DNA from: Streptomyces gardneri
Lineage (GTDB): Bacteria > Actinomycetota > Actinomycetes > Streptomycetales > Streptomycetaceae
DNA length: 64,000 bases
Assembly (NCBI RefSeq): GCF_006539185.1
Contig: NZ_BJMN01000034.1
Coordinates: 55,778-119,777, forward strand
Direction: 5' to 3'
Shown: in pieces, positions 32,546 to 40,339 of the stretch
Numbering within the stretch: position 1 is the first letter of the stretch
Layout: each line of letters begins with the position of its first letter
The notes under the pieces: model-generated
The model's input: the letters and a program-made list of their open reading frames with translations, nothing else
What the model was told of the DNA's origin: nothing
Databases searched by the model: none
Position numbers and translations under genes: made by a program

Positions 32546-33403
32546 ATGGACGCAGACGTCGAAAGGGACATCGGCGCGGACGTCGAGACGGGCGTCGGGA
32601 CGGGCGTCGGCGCGGTTGCCGCGGCGGACTCCGCAGCGGACGCCGTCGAGCTGTCGAAGGGCCCGAACACGGCCGTACAGGGCGCGCAGGGCGGGCCTGC
32701 CGGGCCTGCCGGTAGCGGGATCATGGCCCTGTCGCTGCCCTACCAGGTCGTCGCCGCCGTCGCGCTCGCCGTGGCCGGAGTCTTCGTCTGCGTCCACCTG
32801 GCGATGGTGTTCCTGCACGTCGCGCCGTCCAACACGCTCACCAAGCGGCACGGACAGGCCGTCGACGACTGGATCTATCCCGAGTTCGAGCAGAACTGGA
32901 AGCTCTTCGCGCCCAATCCGCTCCAGCAGAACGTCTCGGTCGAGGTCCGCGCCGAGGTCGTCACGGCCGGCGACGGGCGCCGCACCACCGGCTGGATCGA
33001 CCTCACCGCACAGGACGCCGCGGCGATCCGCCACAACCCGCTGCCCAGCCACACACAGCAGAACGAGCTCCGCAGGGCCGTGGACTTCTACCTGAACTCG
33101 CACTCCGACGACGACAGCCCCAACGGGACGCGCGGCCATCTCTCGGAGGAGTACATGCGCCGGATCGCGATGCTCCGGCTCGACGGCCTCGCCTCCCTCG
33201 AAGGGGCCGACGTGCGGCGCGTCCAGCTGCGCGCGGTCACCCGGCCCGTACCTGCGCCCCGGTGGAGCACCGAGAACAACGACGTCACCCCCTCCTACCG
33301 CGACCTTCCCTGGTGGAAGGTGACCGACGCCGACCGGCCGGACGGCGCCTCCCGGAGCCGTACCGACGCCGCAGGTCAGAGCCGTGGGGAGGCGGGTCGA
33401 TGA
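32546..33403 (+). CDS. DUF5819 family protein, SdpA-like partner of the HTTM protein
   Basis: This 285-residue protein has an acidic, Val/Ala/Gly-rich N-terminus, one membrane helix (about 67-90), and an exported part with YPEFEQNWKLFAPNP at 111-125. The FAPNP turn, following a helix, resembles the FFSKNP-type turn of SdpA. The rest carries RRTTGWIDLTAQD and EEYMRRIAMLRL. The start ATG is preceded by GGGGCGGG. Its stop overlaps the ATG of the HTTM gene (ATGA), so the two are coupled. Function is unknown; the SdpA relation is inferred from motif and gene order. Confidence 0.75.
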   Translation: MDADVERDIGADVETGVGTGVGAVAAADSAADAVELSKGPNTAVQGAQGGPAGPAGSGIMALSLPYQVVAAVALAVAGVFVCVHLAMVFLHVAPSNTLTKRHGQAVDDWIYPEFEQNWKLFAPNPLQQNVSVEVRAEVVTAGDGRRTTGWIDLTAQDAAAIRHNPLPSHTQQNELRRAVDFYLNSHSDDDSPNGTRGHLSEEYMRRIAMLRLDGLASLEGADVRRVQLRAVTRPVPAPRWSTENNDVTPSYRDLPWWKVTDADRPDGASRSRTDAAGQSRGEAGR

Positions 33404-34662
33404 GCGGCCCCACCGACACGCGCGTGTGTACGCGTGAGCCCTTCGACCGGCGGATCGCCCGTGCCGTCCAGGCCGTCACCGGCCGCGCGCTCGGCCCTCA
33501 CCAGACCGCGATCGTCCGGATCGGCTTCTCGCTGACCTGGCTCGTCTTCCTGCTGCGCGAGCTGCCCCACCGGCACGAGATGTACGGGCCCGACGGCCCG
33601 TGGTCCTGGGAGCTGGCGAGCCGGCTGATCGCCGACAACCGGGCCTTCACCGTGTTGATGTGGTCGGACGGGCGGGTGTGGTTCGAGTTCGTCTACGGGC
33701 TCGCCGTGCTCTCCGCCGCGCTGCTCCTCGTCGGCTGGCACACGCGGGCCGTGTCGGTGGTCTTCATGGTCGGCGTCCTCTCGCTGCAGAACCGCTCCGT
33801 CTTCCTCGGCGACGGCGGTGACAACGTCCTCCACCTCGCCGCGATCTACCTCGTCCTGACCCGCTGCGGCCAGGTGTGGTCCCTCGACGCCAGGAGGGCC
33901 GCCCGTGAGGCCGCCCGTGACGCCGTACGCAGGGCCGCCGGCGAGACGGTCGGGGACGGTCGTAGGGACGTCGTGGGCCCGCTCCTGTGGACCGTGCTCG
34001 GCGGCTTCCTGCTCGCCACCACCTGGTTCAGCGACGTCACCGGCGAGTGGTGGCTTCCGGTGCTGCTGTGGGTGCTGTGGCTCGGGCACGGGCTGTGGTG
34101 GCTGGCCTGCCGGCTCGCCCCCGGGGAGCCGCGCACCCTGCTCGACGTCCTCGCCAATCTCACGCACAACGCCGCCCTCGTCGTGATCATGGCCGAGGTC
34201 TGCCTGATCTACGCCACGGCCGGCTGGTACAAGATCCAGGGCTCACGCTGGCAGGACGGCACCGCCCTGTACTACCCGCTCCACCTCGACTACTTCTCGC
34301 CCTGGCCCGAGCTCTCCGAGCTTCTCGGCTCCAGCGGGATCATGGTGCTGCTGCTGACCTACGGCACGGTGATCGTGCAGATCGCCTTCCCGTTCACGCT
34401 CTTCCACCGCAAGGTCAAGAACGTCCTGCTGGTCGCGATGATGCTGGAGCACGCCGGGATCGCCGTGCTCCTCGGGCTGCCGGTCTTCTCGCTCGCGATG
34501 ATCTCCGCCGACGCGGTGTTCCTGCCGACGGTCTTCCTGGTGGCCCTCGGCGCGCGGGCGGCCCGGGGCCGGGACCGGCTGCTGGGGCGGCGGTCCGCCG
34601 GGGTGCTGCCCGAGCAGCGCCGTACGGGTGAGGAGCAGGGTCCCCGTACCCTCGTCGGGTGA
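33400..34662 (+). CDS. HTTM domain membrane protein (SdpB-like)
   Basis: This 420-residue polytopic protein has an HTTM domain, related to vitamin K-dependent gamma-carboxylase. About eight or more helices are seen. Marks include LGPHQTAIVRIGFSLTWLVF, FLGDGGDNVLHLAAIYLVL, AEVCLIYATAGWYKIQG and WQDGTALYYPLHLDYFSPW, the last two being strongly conserved in HTTM/SdpB proteins. It may modify or process a partner peptide in the membrane; no such peptide is visible next to it. It is coupled to DUF5819 upstream and, by GTGA overlap, to the methyltransferase downstream. Confidence 0.85.
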   Translation: MSGPTDTRVCTREPFDRRIARAVQAVTGRALGPHQTAIVRIGFSLTWLVFLLRELPHRHEMYGPDGPWSWELASRLIADNRAFTVLMWSDGRVWFEFVYGLAVLSAALLLVGWHTRAVSVVFMVGVLSLQNRSVFLGDGGDNVLHLAAIYLVLTRCGQVWSLDARRAAREAARDAVRRAAGETVGDGRRDVVGPLLWTVLGGFLLATTWFSDVTGEWWLPVLLWVLWLGHGLWWLACRLAPGEPRTLLDVLANLTHNAALVVIMAEVCLIYATAGWYKIQGSRWQDGTALYYPLHLDYFSPWPELSELLGSSGIMVLLLTYGTVIVQIAFPFTLFHRKVKNVLLVAMMLEHAGIAVLLGLPVFSLAMISADAVFLPTVFLVALGARAARGRDRLLGRRSAGVLPEQRRTGEEQGPRTLVG

Positions 34663-35363
34663 GCACCACCGAAGAGAAGCCCGGAGCCGAGGCGGCCGAC
34701 ACGGCCGCGACAGTCGAGGCGGCCGAGCCGGTCCAGTACGACGAGGGGTTCGGCACCGAGATCGGCGTCGGGCCGCACCCGGAGCCGTGGCCGGAGGGCG
34801 AGCGGTACGACCCCGAGCTGCTCGCCGACGGCGACCGGCGCAATGTCGTGGACCGCTACCGCTACTGGACGCGGGAGGCGGTCGTCGCCGACCTCGACAC
34901 CCGCCGTCACGACTTCCACGTGGCGGTGGAGAACTGGGGCCACGACTTCAACATCGGGTCGGTCGTGCGGACCGCCAACGCCTTCCTCGCGAAGGAGGTC
35001 CACATCGTGGGCCGACGGCGCTGGAACCGGCGGGGCGCCATGGTCACCGACCGCTACCAGCACGTCCGCCACCACCCGGACACCGAGTCGCTGACCGCGT
35101 GGGCGGCGGCCGAGGGCCTGCCGATCATCGGGATCGACAACCTCCCGGGTGCGGTGCCGCTGGAGCGGACCGTGCTGCCGCGCCGCTGTGTGCTGCTCTT
35201 CGGCCAGGAAGGCCCGGGGCTCACGGACGAGGCACGCGCGCGCGTGGAGATGGTCTGCTCGATCGCCCAGTTCGGCTCGACCCGGTCGATCAACGCGGGG
35301 GCCGCCGCCGCGATCGCCATGCACGCGTGGGTGCAGCGGTACGCGGAGATCGAGACGCCCTGA
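34659..35363 (+). CDS. TrmH-family (SpoU) RNA 2'-O-methyltransferase
   Basis: This 234-residue SPOUT methyltransferase has NWGHDFNIGSVVRTANAFLAKEVHIVG (motif 1), LLFGQEGPGLTDEA (motif 2) and FGSTRSINAGAAAAIAMH (motif 3, with the conserved Ser and Asn). It probably methylates a ribose in rRNA or tRNA, with site unknown. The N-terminus is acidic and unrelated to the fold. GTG 34659 overlaps the HTTM stop. Confidence 0.92.
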   Translation: MSTTEEKPGAEAADTAATVEAAEPVQYDEGFGTEIGVGPHPEPWPEGERYDPELLADGDRRNVVDRYRYWTREAVVADLDTRRHDFHVAVENWGHDFNIGSVVRTANAFLAKEVHIVGRRRWNRRGAMVTDRYQHVRHHPDTESLTAWAAAEGLPIIGIDNLPGAVPLERTVLPRRCVLLFGQEGPGLTDEARARVEMVCSIAQFGSTRSINAGAAAAIAMHAWVQRYAEIETP

Positions 35364-35370
35364 CAGCGAT

Positions 35371-35394
35371 GCGGAGGCCCCGTGGGGCCCCCGC
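35371..35394. terminator. hairpin between convergent methyltransferase and paaN
   Basis: An 11-bp stem with one mismatch (35371-35381 and 35384-35394) and a 2-base turn lies in the 42-bp gap between the stop codons. Confidence 0.7.
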
Positions 35395-35405
35395 ACCATG
35401 GGAGG

Positions 35406-37112
35406 TCAGGCCTGGCGGCGGACCTCCACCACCCGGAAGCGGTTCGAGACGAAGGCGCCGTCGCACAGCGCCGCGTTCGCCGCGGGGTTTCCGCCGGAGC
35501 CGTGGAAGTCGGAGAACGCCGCCGTCTGGTTGACGTACACGCCGCCCGTGAGGTTCAGGGAGAGCTGAGCCGACTCCTCCAGGCAGACCTCCTCGACCGC
35601 GCGCTCGGTCTCGTCCGAGGTCGTGTACGCGCCGACCGTCATCGCGCCCTTCTCGCGGACCGTGCGCCGCAGCAGCTCCAGGGCGTCGGCGGTGGAGTCC
35701 ACCGAGACGGCGAAGGAGACCGGGCCGAAGCACTCGGAGAAGTACGCGGCCTGCGCGTCGGGCTTGGAACCGTCCAGCTTCACGATCACCGGCGTACGGA
35801 CGACGGCGTCCGGGAAGTCGGGGTTGACGACCTCACGGGAGGCGAGAGCCACCTCGCCGAGGCCGGCGGCGGCCTCCAGACGCGCCTTCACGTCCGGGTT
35901 GACCAGCGCGCCGAGCAGGCCGTTCGCCCGGGCGTCGTCGCCGAGCAGGCCGCCCACCGACGCCGCGAGGTCGGCGACGACCTCGTCGTACGACTTGGGG
36001 CCCTGGTCGGTGGTGATGCCGTCACGGGGGATCAGGAGGTTCTGCGGGGTCGTGCACATCTGGCCGCTGTACAGGGACAGCGAGAAGGCCAGGTTGGCCA
36101 GCATGCCCTTGTAATTGTCCGTGGAGTCGACCACGACCGTGTTGACGCCGGCCTTCTCGGTGTAGACCTGGGCCTGGCGGGCGTTGGCCTCCAGCCAGTC
36201 GCCGAACTCGGTCGAGCCCGTGTAGTCGATGATCCGGACCTCGGGGCGCACGGCCAGGGTCTTGGCGATGCCCTCGCCCGGGCGCTCGACGGCGAGCGCG
36301 ACCAGGTTCGGGTCGAAGCCGTTCTCGGCGAGCACCTCGCGGGCGACGCTCACCGTGAGCGCGAGCGGCAGGACGGCACGCGGGTGCGGCTTGACCAGGA
36401 CCGGGTTTCCGGTGGCCAGCGAGGCGAACAGGCCCGGGTAGCCGTTCCACGTGGGGAAGGTGTTGCAGCCGATCACCAGGGCGATGCCGCGGCCGACCGG
36501 GGTGAACTCCTTGGACAGCTCCAGCGGGTCGCGCTTGCCCTGCGGCTTGGACCAGTCGGCCCGGCCTGCGGGGGTACGGGTCTGCTCCTCGTACGCGTAC
36601 GCCACGGCCTCCAGGCCGCGGTCCTGGGCGTGCGGGCCGCCGGCCTGGAACGCCATCATGAACGCCTGTCCGCTGGTGTGCATGACGGCGTGGGCGAACT
36701 CGTGGGTGCGGGCCGAGATCCGGGACAGGATCTCCAGGCAGACGAGGGCGCGGGTCTCGGCCCCGGCGTCGCGCCAGGCGGCCGTGCCCGCGCGCATCGC
36801 CGGCAGCAGGACGTCGATGTCGGCGTGCGGGTACTCGATGCCGAGCTCCGGGCCGTACGGCGAGACCTCGCCGCCGGTCCAGCCGTCCGTGCCGGGCTGG
36901 TCGAGCTCGAAGCGGGTGTTCAGCAGGGCCTTGTGGGCGGCGAGGCCGGCCGCCGCGTCGAGCGAGCCGTCCTCCCCGTAAGCCTTCGGGTGCTCCGGGT
37001 ACGGGGACCAGTAGGCGCGGGTGCGGATCGTGGCGAGTGCCTGATCGAGCGTGGACCGGTGCTTCTCGGCGAGTCGGTCCAGACGGTCGGTGGTCGGCAG
37101 AGCGGTGGCCAT
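35406..37112 (-). CDS. paaN: phenylacetic acid degradation protein PaaN (aldehyde dehydrogenase type)
   Basis: This 568-residue enzyme is of the ALDH-only PaaN type, without the C-terminal MaoC hydratase found in E. coli PaaZ. Key marks are IGCNTFPTWNGYPG, TGNPVLVKPHPRAVLPLAL, the GSTEFGDWLEANA segment and the Cys of SGQMCTTPQNLLIP. It should oxidise the semialdehyde formed by ring opening, leaving the hydrolase step to another protein. Start ATG 37112 is preceded by GAGGAG; the frame to 37352 is not used. It is divergent from the paaH-type gene. Confidence 0.9.
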   Translation of the reverse strand: MATALPTTDRLDRLAEKHRSTLDQALATIRTRAYWSPYPEHPKAYGEDGSLDAAAGLAAHKALLNTRFELDQPGTDGWTGGEVSPYGPELGIEYPHADIDVLLPAMRAGTAAWRDAGAETRALVCLEILSRISARTHEFAHAVMHTSGQAFMMAFQAGGPHAQDRGLEAVAYAYEEQTRTPAGRADWSKPQGKRDPLELSKEFTPVGRGIALVIGCNTFPTWNGYPGLFASLATGNPVLVKPHPRAVLPLALTVSVAREVLAENGFDPNLVALAVERPGEGIAKTLAVRPEVRIIDYTGSTEFGDWLEANARQAQVYTEKAGVNTVVVDSTDNYKGMLANLAFSLSLYSGQMCTTPQNLLIPRDGITTDQGPKSYDEVVADLAASVGGLLGDDARANGLLGALVNPDVKARLEAAAGLGEVALASREVVNPDFPDAVVRTPVIVKLDGSKPDAQAAYFSECFGPVSFAVSVDSTADALELLRRTVREKGAMTVGAYTTSDETERAVEEVCLEESAQLSLNLTGGVYVNQTAAFSDFHGSGGNPAANAALCDGAFVSNRFRVVEVRRQA

Positions 37113-37167
37113 GGATGGACCAACTCCTCGTCGAGCTGGGCAGGGAGACGCGTACGGAGTTAGAGTA

Positions 37168-37185
37168 ACCGAACGATCGGTCGGG
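37168..37185. promoter_or_regulatory. PaaR-like operator between paaN and paaH
   Basis: ACCGAACGATCGGTCGGG matches the reverse complement of the paaA site at 17 of 18 bases. It lies in the 124-bp divergent promoter region, where it could control both genes. Confidence 0.75.
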
Positions 37186-37236
37186 ACAAGGGGGTCCGTC
37201 GATCCTGTGGAAAACCCATCGGGGAGGATCACTCCT

Positions 37237-38796
37237 ATGAGCGCCAACGTGACCGTCAGGGGGAGCGACGACGTGACCGCCAGTGAGCCGACCGCCCTCG
37301 CACAGGACCGCACCGTCGCCGTCGTCGGCACCGGCACCATGGGCCAGGGCATCGCCCAGGTCGCACTGGTCGCCGGCCATCCCGTACGGCTCTACGACAA
37401 TGCCCCCGGCCGGGCGGCGGAGGCCGTGGCCGCCCTCACCGCCCGCCTGGACCGGCTGGTGGAGAAGGGCCGCCTGGACGCCTCCGCGCGCGAGGCGGCC
37501 GTCGGCCGGCTGCACGCCTCGGAGGAGCTCGCGGAGCTCGCGGACGCGGCGCTCGTCGTCGAGGCGATCGTCGAGCACCTGCCCGTCAAGCAGCAGCTCT
37601 TCGCCGACCTGGAGAAGGTCGTCGGCGACGACACCGTCCTCGCCACGAACACCTCCTCCCTCTCCGTCACCGCGATCGCGGGAGGGCTGCGCCTGCCCGG
37701 CCGGTTCGTCGGACTCCACTTCTTCAACCCGGCGCCGCTGCTCCCGCTCGTCGAGGTCGTCAGCGGCTTCGCCACCGACGCGGACGTCGCCACGCGCGCG
37801 TACGAGACGATGAAGGGCTGGGGCAAGACGCCGGTGCGCTGCGCGGACACCCCCGGCTTCATCGTGAACCGGGTCGCGCGCCCCTTCTACGCGGAGGCGC
37901 TGCGGGTCTACGAGGAGGGCGCGGCCGACCCCGCCACCATCGACGCCGCCCTGCGCGAGTGCGGCGGCTTCCGCATGGGCCCCTTCGAGCTCACGGACCT
38001 CATCGGCCAGGACGTGAACGAGGCCGTCACCCGCTCGGTCTGGGAGTCCTTCTACCAGGACCCGAAGTTCACGCCCTCGCTCGCGCAGCGGCGGCTCGTG
38101 GAGTCGGGGCGGCTCGGCCGCAAGTCCGGGCACGGCTGGTTCTCGTACGCGGAAGGGGCCGAACGGCCCGAGCCGCACACCGCGCCGCCCGCCGAGGCCC
38201 CCGAGAAGATCGTCGTCCGCGGCGACCTGGGGCCCGCGGAGCCGCTGGTGGGCCTCTTCGAGGAGGCGGGGATCAAGGTGCGGCGCAAGGGCGGCGGCGG
38301 GTTCCTCGTGCTGCCGGGCGGCGGCCGGCTCGTCCTCGCGGACGGCGAGACCTCCTTCGAGTACCACGGCGACGACATCGTCTACTTCGATCTCGCGCTC
38401 GACTACGCGCGCGCGAGCCGGATCGTGCTCTCCACCTCGGAGCAGACCTCGGCGGAGGTCCTCGCGGAGGCCGTGGGCCTCTTCCAGGCGCTCGGCAAGC
38501 AGGTGTCGGTGATCGGCGACGTGCCCGGCATGATCGTCGCCCGTACGGTCGCGATGCTGGCCGATCTGGCGGCCGACGCGGTCGACCGGGGTGTCGCCAC
38601 CGCCGAGGACGTGGACACCGCGATGCGGCTCGGGGTCAACTACCCCGCCGGCCCCTTGGAGTGGGCCGGGAAGGTGGGCCACGAGCGCGTCCGGGACCTG
38701 CTCATGGCGCTGCACGAGCGCTACCCGACGGGGCGGTACGCGCCGAGCCTGGCCACCGCGCGCCGGGCATACGCCGAGGAAGGGCAGGACTCCTGA
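37237..38796 (+). CDS. paaH: 3-hydroxyacyl-CoA dehydrogenase (PaaH/PaaC type)
   Basis: This 519-residue enzyme oxidises 3-hydroxyadipyl-CoA. It has the NAD-binding motif VVGTGTMGQGIAQVALVAGH, the HFFNPAPLLPLVEVVSG catalytic region, a first C-terminal domain (DTPGFIVNRVARPFYAEALRV, GGFRMGPFELTDLIGQDVN), and a second C-terminal repeat (DVPGMIVARTVAMLADLAADAV, LGVNYPAGPLEWA). This double C-terminal plan is typical of the phenylacetate enzyme. The ATG has GGGGAGG upstream. The TetR gene overlaps its stop (TGATG). Confidence 0.92.
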   Translation: MSANVTVRGSDDVTASEPTALAQDRTVAVVGTGTMGQGIAQVALVAGHPVRLYDNAPGRAAEAVAALTARLDRLVEKGRLDASAREAAVGRLHASEELAELADAALVVEAIVEHLPVKQQLFADLEKVVGDDTVLATNTSSLSVTAIAGGLRLPGRFVGLHFFNPAPLLPLVEVVSGFATDADVATRAYETMKGWGKTPVRCADTPGFIVNRVARPFYAEALRVYEEGAADPATIDAALRECGGFRMGPFELTDLIGQDVNEAVTRSVWESFYQDPKFTPSLAQRRLVESGRLGRKSGHGWFSYAEGAERPEPHTAPPAEAPEKIVVRGDLGPAEPLVGLFEEAGIKVRRKGGGGFLVLPGGGRLVLADGETSFEYHGDDIVYFDLALDYARASRIVLSTSEQTSAEVLAEAVGLFQALGKQVSVIGDVPGMIVARTVAMLADLAADAVDRGVATAEDVDTAMRLGVNYPAGPLEWAGKVGHERVRDLLMALHERYPTGRYAPSLATARRAYAEEGQDS

Positions 38797-39389
38797 TGAC
38801 CACGGCGAAGCGCGACACGTACACCCCGGAGACGCTCCTCTCGGTCGCCGTGCGGGTCTTCAACGAGCGCGGTTACGACGGCACCTCCATGGAGCACCTG
38901 TCCAAGGCGGCGGGGATCTCCAAGTCCTCGATCTACCACCACGTGTCCGGCAAGGAGGAGCTGCTGCGGCGGGCGGTCAGCCGGGCGCTCGACGGGCTCT
39001 TCGCGGTGCTCGACGAGCCCGGGGCCGTACGCGGCCGGGCGGTCGAGCGGGTCGAGTACGTCACGCGTCGCACCGTGGAGGTGCTGATCGCGGAGCTGCC
39101 GTACGTGACGCTGCTGCTGCGGGTGCGGGGCAACACCGCGACCGAGCGGTGGGCGATGGAGCGGCGGCGCGAGTTCGACCACCGGGTGGCCGACCTGCTG
39201 AAGGCCGCGGCGGCGGAGGGTGACCTGCGGGCGGACGTGGACATACGCCTGGCCACCAGGCTCCTCTTCGGAATGATCAACTCGCTGGTGGAGTGGTACC
39301 GGCCGCATCCGGACGCGGTGGGCGAGCGGGAGCAGCTCGCGGAGACCGTCGCTCACCTGGCGTTCGACGGGCTGCGGACCGCTCGCTGA
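38796..39389 (+). CDS. paaR: TetR-family regulator, probable PaaR
   Basis: This 197-residue protein has an N-terminal TetR helix-turn-helix (LSVAVRVFNERGYDGTSMEHLSKAAGISKSSIYHHVSGKEELL) and a ligand-binding helical region. It is coupled to paaH by a TGATG overlap, and its neighbours carry the matching operators, so it is likely the phenylacetyl-CoA-responsive repressor of the paa genes. The effector is inferred from family knowledge. Confidence 0.85.
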   Translation: MTTAKRDTYTPETLLSVAVRVFNERGYDGTSMEHLSKAAGISKSSIYHHVSGKEELLRRAVSRALDGLFAVLDEPGAVRGRAVERVEYVTRRTVEVLIAELPYVTLLLRVRGNTATERWAMERRREFDHRVADLLKAAAAEGDLRADVDIRLATRLLFGMINSLVEWYRPHPDAVGEREQLAETVAHLAFDGLRTAR

Positions 39390-39416
39390 GCGTTCCCGGT
39401 GGCCCGCTGAGGCGTA

Positions 39417-39442
39417 CGGACGGCCCCTTCGGGGGCCGTCCG
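39417..39442 (+). terminator. hairpin after the TetR gene
   Basis: The arms 39417-39427 and 39432-39442 are perfectly complementary around a TTCG tetraloop. A CTTCGGGGC-type low-complexity stretch (39460-39500) follows. Confidence 0.88.
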
Positions 39443-39526
39443 GCATTTCCGGGGCTGTTCGGGCTTCTTCGGGGCCTTCGGGGCCTTCGGGGCTTTCCGG
39501 GTGCTCAGGTGGTGCTCAGGCGGTGG

Positions 39527-40153
39527 TCAGAGCCGGTGGTCGGTGTTGAGGTCCGTCTCCTCGAAGACCAGCAGCGTGCGGGTGGAAAGCACCTCGGGGA
39601 TCGACTGGAGCCGGGTGAGCACGAGCTCGCGGAGCGTCCGGTTGTCCGGGGTGTGCACGAGCAGCAGGACGTCGAAATCGCCGCTGACCAGCGCGATGTG
39701 CGTGGCGCCCGGCAGGGCCCTGAGCTGCTCGCGGACCGTCCGCCAGGAGTTCTGGACGATCTTGAGCGTGATGTAGGCGGAGGCGCCGTGCCCCGCCCGC
39801 TCGTGGTTGACCCGGGCGCTGAAGCCGCGGATCACCCCGTCGTCGATGAGCCGGTTGATCCGCGAGTAGGCGTTGGCCCGGGAGACGTGCACGCGCTCGG
39901 CCACGGACCGTACCGAGGCGCGGCCGTCCGTTTGCAGCAGTCTCAGGATGTCGCGGTCGATCGCGTCCAACGGGCGCGGCGGCGGGGCGCCCGTCGGCAT
40001 GCCGATCGGGGCGCTCAGGGCCTCTTCGGGCACGTCGCCGTCGGCCGCGCCGAGCGGCCTGCCGAGTGCCTCGCCCGGCGTCCCGCCCGGTGCCTCGACC
40101 GCGGCGTCGGCCGGAGCCCCGCTCCGATCGACGGCCATTTGTTCATCCGCCAT
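39527..40153 (-). CDS. Lrp/AsnC-family regulator with extended N-terminus
   Basis: This 208-residue protein has an HTH (LDAIDRDILRLLQTDGRASVRSVAERVHVSRANAYSRINRLIDDG) and a C-terminal RAM ligand-binding domain (YITLKIVQNSWRTVREQL, VSGDFDVLLLVHTPDNRTL). The N-terminal 58 residues before the HTH are Gly/Pro/Ala/Asp-rich and absent from typical Lrp proteins. ATG 40153 has AGAGAGG and a G-run upstream; an in-frame ATG within the tail (MPTGAPPP) is an alternative. It is divergent from bkdA and probably controls branched-chain keto acid breakdown. Confidence 0.88.
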   Translation of the reverse strand: MADEQMAVDRSGAPADAAVEAPGGTPGEALGRPLGAADGDVPEEALSAPIGMPTGAPPPRPLDAIDRDILRLLQTDGRASVRSVAERVHVSRANAYSRINRLIDDGVIRGFSARVNHERAGHGASAYITLKIVQNSWRTVREQLRALPGATHIALVSGDFDVLLLVHTPDNRTLRELVLTRLQSIPEVLSTRTLLVFEETDLNTDHRL

Positions 40154-40198
40154 GTCCCCCCGCCTCTCTCCGGTGGACGACCTGCTCCTATCCCAGGC

Positions 40199-40220
40199 TG
40201 TGGAGAACCGTTTGTCCACA
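40199..40220. promoter_or_regulatory. inverted pair of DnaA-like boxes
   Basis: TGTGGAGAA (minus-strand TTCTCCACA) at 40199-40207 faces TTGTCCACA at 40212-40220. Both fit the relaxed Streptomyces DnaA consensus. They lie between the Lrp and bkdA genes. Confidence 0.5.
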
Positions 40221-40254
40221 GGCTGGAGGTGCCTGTAGCCAAAATGCCTCCACG

Positions 40255-40272
40255 ACCGAACAATCGGTAGGT
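40255..40272. promoter_or_regulatory. third PaaR-like operator, upstream of bkdA
   Basis: ACCGAACAATCGGTAGGT agrees with the palindrome at the two paa sites at 16 of 18 positions. It is 68 bases before the bkdA start and 101 before the Lrp start. Confidence 0.55.
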
Positions 40273-40339
40273 GAGGCGCGCCACACTCGCGCCACCCGCC
40301 TTCGGGTCTTATGCCCGCTCCCACGAGGAGGTGGACTCG

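Noticed and set aside
37206..37214. DnaA box between paaN and paaH (TTTTCCACA on the minus strand)
   Set aside because: The third base falls outside the relaxed Streptomyces consensus, and it stands alone.
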